This document shows positions 19,163 through 28,601 of a DNA stretch of 61,877 bases, in pieces (positions within the stretch are counted from its first letter, which is position 1; every line of letters starts with the position of its first letter). The notes under the pieces were generated by a model. The model was given only the letters and a program-made list of their open reading frames with translations, was not told where the DNA came from and searched no databases. This stretch comes from Sporolactobacillus sp. STSJ-5 (GTDB taxonomy: Bacteria; Bacillota; Bacilli; Bacillales; Sporolactobacillaceae): positions 1-61,877 of the forward strand of contig NZ_JANFOJ010000017.1 of NCBI RefSeq assembly GCF_024385605.1. Direction: 5' to 3'. The position numbers and the translations under genes are program-made.

Positions 19163-21778
19163 ATGGCTATTGAAGAACAAGCATTACATCCAAAGGATTC
19201 GAAAAAAGAAACATTGGAAACGATGATCGATCAATTGGTAACGAATGCTCAGACCGCACTGGATGAATTTAAACCGCTTGACCAAACGCAAATTGATGAG
19301 ATCGTACGACAAATGGCTCTGGCCGGACTTGATCAGCACATGCAATTGGCGAAAATGGCCGTCGAAGAAACCGGACGCGGTGTTTATGAAGATAAAATGA
19401 TTAAAAATATTTTTGCAACCGAATACATTTATAACTCAATAAAAACTAACAAAACCGTTGGCATCATTAACGAGGATCCGTATGAAGAAATTGTCCAAAT
19501 CGCCGAGCCAGTTGGCGTCATCGCCGGTGTTACTCCAGTGACCAATCCGACATCAACGACGATGTTTAAATCCATCATTTCAATCAAGACAAAAAATCCG
19601 ATTATTTTCGCCTTCCATCCGTCGGCGCAACAATGCAGCAGCGAAGCGGCTCGCGTGGTTCGTGATGCCGCGATACGTGCCGGAGCACCGAAAAATTGTA
19701 TTCAATGGATTGAAACACCATCACTTGCCGCAACCCAGCAGCTGATGCATCACCCCGGCGTGGCTCTCATTCTCGCGACCGGCGGTTCAGGCATGGTTAA
19801 ATCCGCCTACAGTTCAGGCAAACCGGCGATCGGCGTTGGTCCTGGGAACGTACCTGCGTACATCGAAAAAACGGCCGACATTAAGCAGGCGGTGAACGAT
19901 CTGATCCTTTCCAAGACCTTTGACAACGGCATGATTTGCGCCTCGGAACAGGCAGTCATTGTGGACGCAGCAGTCTATGAAGCGGTCAAACAAGAAATGA
20001 CCGCAAACAAATGCTACTTCTTAAATGATGAAGAACGGAAAAAAGTAGAGACACTGGTCATTGATGAAAAGCGTTGCGCCGTCAATCCCAAAATTGTCGG
20101 CAAGTCGGCCGCATACATTGCTAATCTTGCCGGCGTCACAGTTCCGGATGACACTAAGGTTATCATTGCCGAGCTGAACAGTGTTGGCCCGGAATCACCG
20201 CTTTCACGTGAAAAACTGAGTCCTGTGCTCGCCTGTTTCAAAGCGAAAACAACCGAAGAAGGCTTACAGCGATGTGAAGAAATGCTTGAATTTGGTGGCA
20301 TCGGGCACTCGGCAGTTATTCATTCAAACGACCAAAAAGTAATTAATGCCTTTGCTATGAAGATGAAGGCCGGCCGTCTGATCATTAATGCGCCATCGTC
20401 ACTCGGCGGTATTGGGGACATTTACAACCACTTTATTCCATCACTGACCTTGGGCTGCGGCACGTACGGCGGCAACTCAGTATCCACAAACGTCGGGACA
20501 GCGAACTTGATCAATATTAAAACGATGGCCAATCGCCGCAACAACATGCAGTGGTTCAAGGTTCCGCCGAAAATCTATTTTGAAAAAAATTCAACCAAGT
20601 ATTTGTCGGTGATGCCGGATATTACACGCGCTTTTATCGTTGCCGATCCGGGCATGGTTAAATTCGGCTACGTCGACCGTGTTGTCCACTATTTGAGAAA
20701 ACGAAATGAACCGATCCAGTACGAAATTTTCTCTGATGTGGAACCGGATCCATCCGTCACTACTGTTATGAAAGGTACTGAAATGATGCGCAGCTTTAAA
20801 CCGGACGTCATCATTGCCCTGGGAGGCGGTTCGGCAATGGATGCGGCAAAGGGTATGTGGCTGTTCTATGAAAGCCCGGAAACAGAGTTCTTTGGACTCA
20901 GACAAAAGTTCTTGGACATCCGGAAACGTGTCTTTAAATTCCCTGATCTCGGTAAAAAAGCAAAATTCGTCGCAATCCCAACCACGTCGGGAACCGGATC
21001 AGAAGTGACTTCTTTCTCCGTGATCACAGACAAAGAAAATGATATGAAGTATCCGCTCGCCGACTATGCGCTGACACCAAATGTGGCGATCATCGATCCG
21101 GAATTCGTCATGACTGTACCGCCGCGCGTGCTCGCCGATTCCGGTATGGATGTGCTCACGCATGCGATTGAAGCCTATGTGTCCAACATGGCCAATGATT
21201 TTACAGACGGACTTTGTATCAAAGCAATTCAACTCGTGTTCAAATACTTGCCGCGCTCCTATAAGGACAGCAGCGACAAATTAGCAAAAGAGAAAATGCA
21301 TAATGCGTCAACCATCGCCGGCATGGCATTCTCTAATGCATTTCTGGGAATCAATCACAGCCTTGCGCACAAGCTTGGCAACGAATTCCATCTGGCACAC
21401 GGCCGGTGCTGTGCGATTCTTCTGCCGCATGTCATCCGTTACAATGCTCAGAAGCCGACGAAGTTCACATCGTTCCCGAAATATAAACACTTTATTGCCG
21501 ATGAACGCTATGCAGAGATTGCACAGATCATCGGTGTAGGCGGAAAGACGACTGAAGAAAGTGTGGAAAACCTCGTTCAGGCGATTAAAAAACTGACTCA
21601 AGAGCTGAATATGCCGATGAGCATTGAAACAAATGGTGTCAGCAAAGCAGCTTTTGAAAAAGCTGTTGAAAAGATGTCTGATCGTGCATTTGGCGATCAA
21701 TGTACGACCGCCAACCCGAAGATGCCGCTGGTTACCGAACTGGAAGCAATCTATCGTCAAGCATTCAAGGGCATCTAG
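19163..21778 (+). CDS. adhE: Bifunctional acetaldehyde-CoA / alcohol dehydrogenase
   Basis: Reduces acetyl-CoA to acetaldehyde and then to ethanol, oxidising two NADH. 871 aa, full length. The N-terminal aldehyde dehydrogenase half (about 15-440) has the catalytic Cys in FDNGMICASEQAV. The C-terminal iron-dependent alcohol dehydrogenase half (about 455-865) has the NAD site IALGGGSAMDAAKGMW, IPTTSGTGSEVT, and the metal ligands in GMDVLTHAIEAYV and NHSLAHKLGNEFHLAHGRC. AdhE proteins form spirosomes. GAAGGAGG lies 8-10 nt before the ATG. A Rex operator overlaps its promoter and a strong terminator follows, so it is probably monocistronic. Confidence 0.97.
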   Translation: MAIEEQALHPKDSKKETLETMIDQLVTNAQTALDEFKPLDQTQIDEIVRQMALAGLDQHMQLAKMAVEETGRGVYEDKMIKNIFATEYIYNSIKTNKTVGIINEDPYEEIVQIAEPVGVIAGVTPVTNPTSTTMFKSIISIKTKNPIIFAFHPSAQQCSSEAARVVRDAAIRAGAPKNCIQWIETPSLAATQQLMHHPGVALILATGGSGMVKSAYSSGKPAIGVGPGNVPAYIEKTADIKQAVNDLILSKTFDNGMICASEQAVIVDAAVYEAVKQEMTANKCYFLNDEERKKVETLVIDEKRCAVNPKIVGKSAAYIANLAGVTVPDDTKVIIAELNSVGPESPLSREKLSPVLACFKAKTTEEGLQRCEEMLEFGGIGHSAVIHSNDQKVINAFAMKMKAGRLIINAPSSLGGIGDIYNHFIPSLTLGCGTYGGNSVSTNVGTANLINIKTMANRRNNMQWFKVPPKIYFEKNSTKYLSVMPDITRAFIVADPGMVKFGYVDRVVHYLRKRNEPIQYEIFSDVEPDPSVTTVMKGTEMMRSFKPDVIIALGGGSAMDAAKGMWLFYESPETEFFGLRQKFLDIRKRVFKFPDLGKKAKFVAIPTTSGTGSEVTSFSVITDKENDMKYPLADYALTPNVAIIDPEFVMTVPPRVLADSGMDVLTHAIEAYVSNMANDFTDGLCIKAIQLVFKYLPRSYKDSSDKLAKEKMHNASTIAGMAFSNAFLGINHSLAHKLGNEFHLAHGRCCAILLPHVIRYNAQKPTKFTSFPKYKHFIADERYAEIAQIIGVGGKTTEESVENLVQAIKKLTQELNMPMSIETNGVSKAAFEKAVEKMSDRAFGDQCTTANPKMPLVTELEAIYRQAFKGI

Positions 21779-21802
21779 ACCCTACACCCAACAACAAAAT
21801 GA

Positions 21803-21838
21803 AAAATCGAGAGGAGACGAATCCTCTCGATTTTTTTG
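21803..21838 (+). terminator. Terminator after adhE
   Basis: Stem AAATCGAGAGGA / TCCTCTCGATTT with loop GACGAA, followed by a T-run. Confidence 0.95.
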
Positions 21839-21910
21839 TTTATTGAAATCTGCTTATGCTTTCGAAAGGCCAATTAAAAAGCCCACGTTTCACAGACTAG
21901 CAAATTCTTA

Positions 21911-22708
21911 TCAGTTATTCTTAGGCGTAAGTAATTTGTAAAGCAATTGTTCGGTATAGTGATTAAACGATGCCGACGTTCGTGTTCTCGGCCGCTCAAG
22001 AGGGATGGCAAGATCTTCGCTGACTACGCCCTGCTCAAGCAGAATAACACGATCCGCTAATCGAACTGCCTCTTCCACATCATGAGTCACAAGGATGCAG
22101 GTCAGGCCCTGCTTTTTCCATACCTTTTCAATCAAGTCCTGCATTTCCATCCTGGTCAATGCATCCAGCGCGCCGAGCGGTTCATCAAGCAAGAGCAGTT
22201 CCGGCTGATTGATTAATGCCCGCGCGAGCGCGACTCGCTGTTTTTGCCCGCCGGATAATGTCAATGGATATTTATCAGCAAATCCGGACAGACCTACTGC
22301 TTCCAGTGCTTCCACAGCACTTTTTTTCCAATTGCCATTCAAGCCGATGCCAACATTATCAACCACCTTTTTCCAAGGAAGAAAGCGGCCATTTTGAAAC
22401 ATTAAGCGTGCCGAATGATTGATCCCCGCCAGAGGCTGCCGGTTCTGTTCCACTTCGCCTTCTGTTTGTTGCTCTAAACCGGCAATCAGCCGTAGCAGCG
22501 TACTTTTCCCGCACCCGCTTCTCCCAATGATTGCGACAAATTCGCCTTCGCGAATGGTAAGGTTGACGCCTTTAAGAACCTGCTGATCCTGATAATGTTT
22601 GCGGATGTTCCGCAATTCCAGCACAACCTTTTTCGATCCATAAAGTTCATCTTGGCTATGAAGTACAGTAACCGGTCGATCATCTGCCTGTCTTAAACCT
22701 GTGACCAA
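21911..22708 (-). CDS. ssuB: SsuB/TauB-type ABC transporter ATPase
   Basis: ATPase of an importer for aliphatic sulfonates or similar anions. About 265 aa. Walker A is GRSGCGKST, the signature LSGGQKQRVALARAL, Walker B LLLLDEPLGALD and the switch His LVTHDVEEA. The start is set at a TTG 8 nt after AGAGGAGG; the GTG further upstream lies inside that ribosome binding site. It overlaps the end of ssuC by 16 nt and is last in a five-gene minus-strand group. Confidence 0.85.
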   Translation of the reverse strand: MVTGLRQADDRPVTVLHSQDELYGSKKVVLELRNIRKHYQDQQVLKGVNLTIREGEFVAIIGRSGCGKSTLLRLIAGLEQQTEGEVEQNRQPLAGINHSARLMFQNGRFLPWKKVVDNVGIGLNGNWKKSAVEALEAVGLSGFADKYPLTLSGGQKQRVALARALINQPELLLLDEPLGALDALTRMEMQDLIEKVWKKQGLTCILVTHDVEEAVRLADRVILLEQGVVSEDLAIPLERPRTRTSASFNHYTEQLLYKLLTPKNN

Positions 22709-23460
22709 CGCAGCCACCTCCTCTCAAATAGTTTTGCAATCAGATCGGAACATTTGCCGAGTAATGCGTAAATCAAAATGGAAAGGACGATAACATCCAT
22801 CTGCATGAATTCTCGTGCATTCATTGCCATATAGCCGATTCCCGAGTTTGATGATATGGTCTCCGCGACAATTAAGGTTGTCCACATCACACCGAGTGCG
22901 TAACGGACGCCGACGAGAATTGATGAGAGTGCACCTGGAAAAATGATATGCGTAAAAAGTGATAATCCGTTTAATCCATAGGCTTGTCCCATTTCTACTA
23001 ATTCCTTATCCACATATTTAATGCCATGATACGTATTAATATAGATCGGAAACAGCACACCGAGTGCAACTAGGACAATTTTCGGTGTCTCGCCAATGCC
23101 GAACCAGAGAATCATTAAAGGAATCAGAGACAGATGCGGTACATTGCGCAGCATTTGCACAGAAGAATCAAAAAGTGAGTCGGAAACTTTAAAAATTCCA
23201 TTGCACAGTCCTAAAACAAAGCCTGTAATACCCCCGATCAAGAAACCGCTCATCGCGCGATAGAGACTGATCCCGAGATTATTCATCAATTCCCCGCTTT
23301 TAAACAACCGAATCCCTGCACGAATAACACCGAGCGGCGAAGGAAGCACCGTTGCGGATAGGACTCCCAATGACGATAATCCCTGCCAGACGAGCAGCAA
23401 AACGATCGGAATCAGCCACGGGAGAACATGCATCAAATCTTTTCTTACATTGATTTTCAT
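22693..23460 (-). CDS. ssuC: SsuC/TauC-type ABC transporter permease
   Basis: 255 aa, six predicted membrane helices, BPD_transp_1 family. The coupling motif region EMGQAYGLNGLSLFTHIIFPGALSSILVGVRYALG holds the EAA-loop consensus (G near 170). LWQGLSSLGVLSATVLPSP at the N-terminus is typical of SsuC/TauC. GGAGGCATAAATC precedes the ATG. It pairs with SsuA and SsuB on either side. Substrate identity (sulfonate, taurine or other) cannot be fixed from the sequence. Confidence 0.88.
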   Translation of the reverse strand: MKINVRKDLMHVLPWLIPIVLLLVWQGLSSLGVLSATVLPSPLGVIRAGIRLFKSGELMNNLGISLYRAMSGFLIGGITGFVLGLCNGIFKVSDSLFDSSVQMLRNVPHLSLIPLMILWFGIGETPKIVLVALGVLFPIYINTYHGIKYVDKELVEMGQAYGLNGLSLFTHIIFPGALSSILVGVRYALGVMWTTLIVAETISSNSGIGYMAMNAREFMQMDVIVLSILIYALLGKCSDLIAKLFERRWLRWSQV

Positions 23461-23473
23461 GATTTATGCCTCC

Positions 23474-24424
23474 TTAATTGCTCAGCAACGCATCACGTAC
23501 ATTGATTTTCTTCGGAATGATTTTTAATTGATAGAATTGATCCGCAATCGATTGTTGTTCATCGAGAATAGTGCTATTCATTTTGTCAATGCCATAGGTG
23601 CGGCGATTGACAGACATTGCTACAATGTCCTTATCCATTTTGAGGGCGTCTGCCAGCTTTGCAATCAATTCCGTATGGTGGCTATTTGCCCAATCCATGG
23701 CTTCTGATACTTGACTCATAACTGTTTTGGTGACCTTTGTATGACTTTTTGCAAAGCTGCGTTTCGCCAAGAAGAAGTCGCGATCAGTCGTAATCCCCTT
23801 GCCGTTGACAAGCATTTTTGCATTGCCGGTAATCTGTGCTGCCGCTGTGAATGGATCCCAAACTGCCCAAGCATCAACATTGCCCTTCTCAAACGCGATA
23901 CGTGCATCTGCAGGCTGCAAGTACACAGGCTGCACATCATTCAATGTTAAGCCTGCTTTTTTTAATGCTTTGACTACAAGATAATGAGAGCTGGATCCCT
24001 TTGAAAAAGCAATCTTCTTCCCTTTTAAATCGGCAAGCGATGTAATTGAGCTGTTTTTCTTAACAACAATGCCGCTGCCGACATTTTTGGATTTTCCCAC
24101 GCCGACGTAGACGATGTCCGTACCTGATGCTTGTGCGACGACCGGCGGCGTATTTCCTGTTCGACCATAGTCAATGCTTCCGGCCCGCAGCGCTTCAAGC
24201 AATGCCGAACCCGCTTGGAACTCTTTCCACTCCACTTTATATCCTTGTTTCTTTAGTGCTTTGGCTAGATTTCCCCTGATCTGAGCAATGTTAAATTCAT
24301 CGCCTTTTTGGTATCCGATGCGAATGACTTTGTTTCCGGTGTCCGATGATGATGTTCCGCACCCGGAGACAAGAAAACCGATAATGAGTATAAGTGACAG
24401 AGCGAGCAGCTTTGATTTACGCAT
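23474..24424 (-). CDS. ssuA: SsuA-type substrate-binding lipoprotein
   Basis: 316 aa with a lipoprotein signal (LIIGFLVSGC, Cys near residue 22), so it is anchored outside the membrane. The NMT1/SsuA-like periplasmic-binding fold is seen in IRIGYQKGDEFNIAQ, ALRAGSIDYGRTGNTPPVVAQASG, VGVGKSKNVGSGIVV and FEKGNVDAWAVWDPF. These are the usual blocks of aliphatic sulfonate binders. Its ATG overlaps the stop of the upstream ligase gene (ATGCGTAA), so the two are coupled. Confidence 0.88.
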   Translation of the reverse strand: MRKSKLLALSLILIIGFLVSGCGTSSSDTGNKVIRIGYQKGDEFNIAQIRGNLAKALKKQGYKVEWKEFQAGSALLEALRAGSIDYGRTGNTPPVVAQASGTDIVYVGVGKSKNVGSGIVVKKNSSITSLADLKGKKIAFSKGSSSHYLVVKALKKAGLTLNDVQPVYLQPADARIAFEKGNVDAWAVWDPFTAAAQITGNAKMLVNGKGITTDRDFFLAKRSFAKSHTKVTKTVMSQVSEAMDWANSHHTELIAKLADALKMDKDIVAMSVNRRTYGIDKMNSTILDEQQSIADQFYQLKIIPKKINVRDALLSN

Positions 24425-25991
24425 GATTATTAATACTCCCTATTTCAAGATTTTGAACGAGCAAATGATGCTTTAACAGGCTTCTTTGAACTTTCCCTGT
24501 TGGTCCGGTGGGTATTTCGGGCAAGAATTCTATGGTTTCCGGCCATTTGTGTGCGGATAAGGATCGCTTGCATTGCTCCCAAACAGCCCGTATAAGTTCC
24601 TGCCGATCAGTCTGGACTTTCTCTTCAGCGACAATATAAGCGGCAACTCGTTCTCCGTACTTTGGATCATCCAACCCAATAACGGCAGCTTGTTTTATCC
24701 CGGAAACCGTTCGGATGACCTGTTCCACTTCATAAGGGCTGATTTTCTCGCCTCCGCGATTAATTAATTCCTTTTTCCTTCCTGATATGAAGACATAGCC
24801 GTCTTCATCAACCCAGCCAACATCACCGGTGTGAAACCAGCCGTCTTGGAAAGCGTCCTTTCCTGCGCCGTCTTCATAGCATCTGATCACATTGTCGCCG
24901 CGTATCGTAAGCTCTCCCACTTTCCCGCACGCCAGTTCCTGATCCTGATCATCAACAACTTTCAATTCCAAGCCGTACGGAATGCCGACCGATGCAGGTT
25001 TACGTTTCATAGGCGGCAGCGGGTTAACACAAATCTGACTTGCTGCCTCAGTCATACCGTAGGATTGGATCAGCGGAATGCCAAAGACATCATCAAATTG
25101 TTTTGCCAGCTGCGGTGCAAGCGGAGCTGACGCGGATCGGATCATACGCAAAGAATCAGGAATGACCGTCGGTTTCGGAATCTTAAGCAAAATCGAGATG
25201 ATCGCCGGCACCGCCGATACCCATGTCACCTTGTCTTGGATGACAACATTCCAAAACTTAGACGCGCTGAACTTTGGCGCCATTATGATCTGCCCTCCTG
25301 AAAGAAGTGTAGACAAAACGGTGACAACCTGAGCATTGATATGAAAAAGCGGAAGTATGTTATAAGCACGATCGGATGCGCTCAGTCGGTGCGAGGCGAT
25401 AATATGCCGCGCTGCCGCATACACTTGCCGGTGTGTCAGGCCGACTGCCTTCGGTGCCCCGGTCGTTCCTGATGTATAGAGAAGAATGGCTGTTGCATCT
25501 TCAGGAGGCTCGACCGAAGTACATGATTCAAACGCGGCCTCCGCATTCCATACCCTTATCCATTGGTGATTATTTCTGAAGTAATAGGACAGATCCGACA
25601 AATCCCCATGATAAATGCAGAGCGAATTCAAAGAATAAGCCATCGTGTCATCGAATAAAACGGCAGCATGCCGATCGTGAACGAACCCGTGAACCGGTCG
25701 GCACCTCTGTATGAATCGTTTAAATTCCGTATCCGTCATTTCCGGATTTATGGTTGCAACAACTGCTCCGTAATCAATAATTGCAAGGAAGAAACAAAGA
25801 AATGAATAGGAGTTTGGCAGTCCGAGAACGACCCTGTCCCCTTTTTCAATCCCCGCATGCACCATAATTGCTTGAATTCTTTTGATTTCGGATTGAAGTT
25901 CGCCTGCCGAATACCAATGATTGCCTTCATTTATCATAGATCTGTCACTTGGCTTCATATGCTCATGCAATTCGCGTGTTAATTGTGACAT
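24417..25991 (-). CDS. Acyl-CoA synthetase / AMP-dependent ligase
   Basis: 524 aa ANL-superfamily enzyme that activates a carboxylic acid with ATP, usually then transferring it to CoA. It shows the P-loop TAILLYTSGTTGAPKAVGLTHRQV, the A5 motif QSYGMTEAASQI, the A7 motif GWFHTGDVGWVDEDGYVFISGRKKELINRGGEK (motif given in part) and the A10 lysine PTGPTGKVQRS. It is closest in feel to fatty or oxalyl-type CoA ligases; substrate unknown. It lies between a membrane acyltransferase (23-nt gap) and ssuA (8-nt overlap), so it may supply an acyl-CoA to that acyltransferase. Confidence 0.85.
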   Translation of the reverse strand: MSQLTRELHEHMKPSDRSMINEGNHWYSAGELQSEIKRIQAIMVHAGIEKGDRVVLGLPNSYSFLCFFLAIIDYGAVVATINPEMTDTEFKRFIQRCRPVHGFVHDRHAAVLFDDTMAYSLNSLCIYHGDLSDLSYYFRNNHQWIRVWNAEAAFESCTSVEPPEDATAILLYTSGTTGAPKAVGLTHRQVYAAARHIIASHRLSASDRAYNILPLFHINAQVVTVLSTLLSGGQIIMAPKFSASKFWNVVIQDKVTWVSAVPAIISILLKIPKPTVIPDSLRMIRSASAPLAPQLAKQFDDVFGIPLIQSYGMTEAASQICVNPLPPMKRKPASVGIPYGLELKVVDDQDQELACGKVGELTIRGDNVIRCYEDGAGKDAFQDGWFHTGDVGWVDEDGYVFISGRKKELINRGGEKISPYEVEQVIRTVSGIKQAAVIGLDDPKYGERVAAYIVAEEKVQTDRQELIRAVWEQCKRSLSAHKWPETIEFLPEIPTGPTGKVQRSLLKHHLLVQNLEIGSINNHA

Positions 25992-26014
25992 AGACGTTAT
26001 CTCCTTTAATTCGT

Positions 26015-27193
26015 TTATTTTGTTTCTTCAGGCAAAGCTGCAGGCTTTGACCGCTTCAGGCTCGGCCATTTTGAACGACGACCAATGCAATAGGACAGAA
26101 TCGGTGTTTTATAAAAAGCATAGGCAATAAGCATAGATGCTGCGTAAACAAAAAGAATGGCAAGCGGCAGAGACAAGTAAAAAGCAAGTGAACCGACTTT
26201 TAAATAGGGTACAAAATAAGTACTGACCAAATAGAGCGGAAAAGGCTGCGCCAGATACATACCGAACGACGTCATTGATGCGGTCTGAACGAATCGATTA
26301 AACACCGGCCCGCTCCCTGTTTCCCTGCGCTTCGCCCAGTACCTTCCGATAAAAATCAACAAAGCGATGATCAGAATAGTGTAGGGCAGATATACAGGCT
26401 GATGCACAGACTGAGCAGCACGATCGCTTTCATGTAAGATGACGCGGTTTAAATAATAATGCAGGCACATACCCATCCAGCTGACGGCAAGGATACCGAT
26501 CAGCAATTTGATATGCCGATCAATAAATGTGCAAATCTCGTTATAGTGACACGCTGCCAAGCCGCCGAGTACAAAATAACATTGGTAGGTGACGACGAAC
26601 ACGCCGTAATGAGACAATAAGTACGGCCAGCTAGATGTATCCAGATGAGGCAGCACAAATTTGATAAAAACCGTTGTGATCAATTGCACATACACACTCC
26701 ATAGGAACACATGCAAATGCCACTTTTTAAACTTTTGCAGCCCGCGAAGCATAAATGGGAACACAAGATAGAATTGAAACGTAACGAGAACGTAGTAAAT
26801 ATAAAATTGATCCCCATGGATGAACGCAAGCCACAAATCATTCAGGAATTGAAATAGAGGCTCTCGTGTATGCATTAAATAATCATTCTGAAACAAGAGA
26901 TAGATAATGTTCCAAAACAAATAGGGAATGCCAATGAGCAAAAAGCGTTTCTTCCAAAAATCTGCAATCCGCAAATCACGGTTGGCGTAAACGATAAACA
27001 AAATAAATCCCGTAATAAACATGAATGCCATACGTGTGACATGCATTGAGGAATGAATCGCCGACATCGTCACAGAGCTCATTGTCCATCCTTTCAGCTG
27101 ACTGTCAAAGATACTCATTGTATGGACGGAGAGAACACCAAACATAATGATCGCTCTCATCAAATCAATTTCATATAAATGTTTTCTTTTCAA
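26015..27193 (-). CDS. Acyltransferase-3 family membrane protein
   Basis: About 392 aa with roughly ten membrane helices. This family O-acylates cell-surface polysaccharide, teichoic acid or peptidoglycan from a cytoplasmic acyl donor. The N-terminal YEIDLMRAIIMFGVLSVHTMS holds the family's Arg and His (R/H near residues 10-20). The start is put at TTG 8 nt after AAGGAG rather than at the longer reading. It is first in the minus-strand group with an acyl-CoA ligase and ssuACB. The promoter must lie in the 197-nt gap shared with divergent ldhD. Confidence 0.85.
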   Translation of the reverse strand: MKRKHLYEIDLMRAIIMFGVLSVHTMSIFDSQLKGWTMSSVTMSAIHSSMHVTRMAFMFITGFILFIVYANRDLRIADFWKKRFLLIGIPYLFWNIIYLLFQNDYLMHTREPLFQFLNDLWLAFIHGDQFYIYYVLVTFQFYLVFPFMLRGLQKFKKWHLHVFLWSVYVQLITTVFIKFVLPHLDTSSWPYLLSHYGVFVVTYQCYFVLGGLAACHYNEICTFIDRHIKLLIGILAVSWMGMCLHYYLNRVILHESDRAAQSVHQPVYLPYTILIIALLIFIGRYWAKRRETGSGPVFNRFVQTASMTSFGMYLAQPFPLYLVSTYFVPYLKVGSLAFYLSLPLAILFVYAASMLIAYAFYKTPILSYCIGRRSKWPSLKRSKPAALPEETK

Positions 27194-27314
27194 TAAAACA
27201 ACTCCTTGCTCGTAACAATTTTCAGACATAGATTATCATCGAATCCTTAACAATTTCTTAATTGCACATTGCGACTTTATTACATAACAGCGTTTACGCT
27301 TTATATCGAAACCG

Positions 27315-27343
27315 TTTACATATTTTGAACACTTCGATACACT
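27315..27343 (+). promoter_or_regulatory. ldhD promoter
   Basis: -35 TTTACA at 27315-27320, 17-nt spacer, -10 TACACT at 27338-27343. The -35 lies in a sequence with weak cre similarity (TCGAAACCGTTTACA), so CcpA control is possible but unproven. Confidence 0.7.
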
Positions 27344-27345
27344 TG

Positions 27346-27363
27346 TTGTGAACAGATTCACAT
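27346..27363. promoter_or_regulatory. Rex-type operator of ldhD
   Basis: TTGTGAACAGATTCACAT matches TTGTGAANNNNTTCACAA at all but the last position. It starts 2 nt after the -10, so bound Rex should block transcription. The arrangement is the same as at adhE. Confidence 0.85.
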
Positions 27364-27389
27364 GTTTAGATTTAAGGAGGATAAAAATA

Positions 27390-28388
27390 GTGAAACTATT
27401 GATGTACGGCGTACAAGATCACGAAAAGAAGATCATCGCAGACTGGGCTGAATCACATAAAGTTGACATAGTGACCACACCGGACTTCCTCTCCGAACAG
27501 ACCGTTGCACGTGCAAAAAGCTTTGACGGCATCTGCATTCAACAGCCGATTGCGCTTGGCGGACCGAAGCTGTACGCACAGCTGAAGGACTATGGAATCA
27601 GGCAGATCGCGACACGCACGGCAGGCTATGACATGATTGACTTGGCCGAAGCGGAAAATAACGGCTTAATCGTCACAAATGTTCCTGCCTACTCGCCTTA
27701 TGCCGTAGCAGAGCTTGCAGTCACTCAGGCCATGCAGCTCGTTCGCCACATTCCACAATTTCAGAAGCGCATCTCTAATCAAGATTTTCGCTGGTCCGGT
27801 CTGCTTTCTAAAGAAATCCGCTCATTAACCGTCGGCATCGTGGGAACCGGCCGCATCGGAGCCACGGCCGCCGAGCTTTTCAAAGGACTCGGGGCAAAGG
27901 TTATCGGCTTCGACCAATACCCAAACGATCGCGTCAAATCAATTCTCGACTATCGCCCATCGCTGGAGGCTGTACTGAAAGAAGCAGACATTGTATCCCT
28001 GCATACGCCTCTCTTTGATTCAACACGGCATATGATCAACAAAAATACATTAAAACTGATGAAAAAGAGTGCTTTTCTTATCAACATCGCACGCGGAGGG
28101 CTCATCAACACAGAGGATCTTATTGATGCACTCGAAACCGGAGAAATTGCCGGGGCTGCGCTTGACACATTTGAGAACGAAACCGTGATTAACAAAAATC
28201 TAAGCGGACAACCGCTTGATGATCCGCTTCTCGCTAAGTTGATCGCTATGGATCAAGTCCTGTTGACACCACATGTTGGTTTCTTTACGGAAACAGCCAT
28301 TCAAAATATCGATGAAGGCGCGCTTGATTGTGTTGTTGAAGTTCTGGAAACCGGCACAAGCAGAAACCGTGTGCAACAGCCGGAATAA
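27390..28388 (+). CDS. ldhD: D-lactate dehydrogenase
   Basis: NADH-dependent reduction of pyruvate to D-lactate, a D-2-hydroxyacid dehydrogenase family member. 332 aa from a GTG start 9 nt after AAGGAGG; the longer reading begins inside the Rex operator. The Rossmann motif is VGIVGTGRIGATAAELFKGLGAKVIGFD. The catalytic Arg is in NIARGG, Glu in LDTFENE and His in LTPHVGFFTETA, the Arg-Glu-His triad of the D-LDH branch. It is monocistronic with a terminator downstream. It agrees with a D-lactate-forming lifestyle and with the lar locus at 40-47 kb. Confidence 0.95.
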   Translation: MKLLMYGVQDHEKKIIADWAESHKVDIVTTPDFLSEQTVARAKSFDGICIQQPIALGGPKLYAQLKDYGIRQIATRTAGYDMIDLAEAENNGLIVTNVPAYSPYAVAELAVTQAMQLVRHIPQFQKRISNQDFRWSGLLSKEIRSLTVGIVGTGRIGATAAELFKGLGAKVIGFDQYPNDRVKSILDYRPSLEAVLKEADIVSLHTPLFDSTRHMINKNTLKLMKKSAFLINIARGGLINTEDLIDALETGEIAGAALDTFENETVINKNLSGQPLDDPLLAKLIAMDQVLLTPHVGFFTETAIQNIDEGALDCVVEVLETGTSRNRVQQPE

Positions 28389-28411
28389 GCGTAGAAAATA
28401 AACCATAAACA

Positions 28412-28500
28412 GATTAGAAAACTTGGCTGCGCCTCTGACAAAGGCAAAGGCTTAGTTGCATTTACACTAAATTCCTCTAAATCTTTATACTTTCTTATTT
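28412..28500 (+). repeat. Fossil 3' end duplicating the downstream coiled-coil gene
   Basis: About 90 nt here closely match 28867-28955, the 3' end of the coiled-coil gene plus its tail: GATTAGAAAACTTGGC, CCTCT.nCAA.GGC, TAGTTGCAyTTAyACTA and TTATACTTT are shared. In frame this copy reads RLENLAAPLT.., against RLENLALPSL in the live gene. It looks like the remnant of a deleted tandem paralogue. Confidence 0.75.
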
Positions 28501-28506
28501 GTGTAA

Positions 28507-28546
28507 AAAAAGGAGATCATTTAGCGAACGAATGATCTCCTTTTTA
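28507..28546 (+). terminator. Terminator between ldhD and the coiled-coil gene
   Basis: Perfect 12-bp stem AAGGAGATCATT / AATGATCTCCTT with a 9-nt loop, then TTTATAG. Confidence 0.9.
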
Positions 28547-28601
28547 TAGTGTACCTTTGATTTGATGGCTGTTATACTTATGAAAAAGAAAGGAGATGAT
28601 C

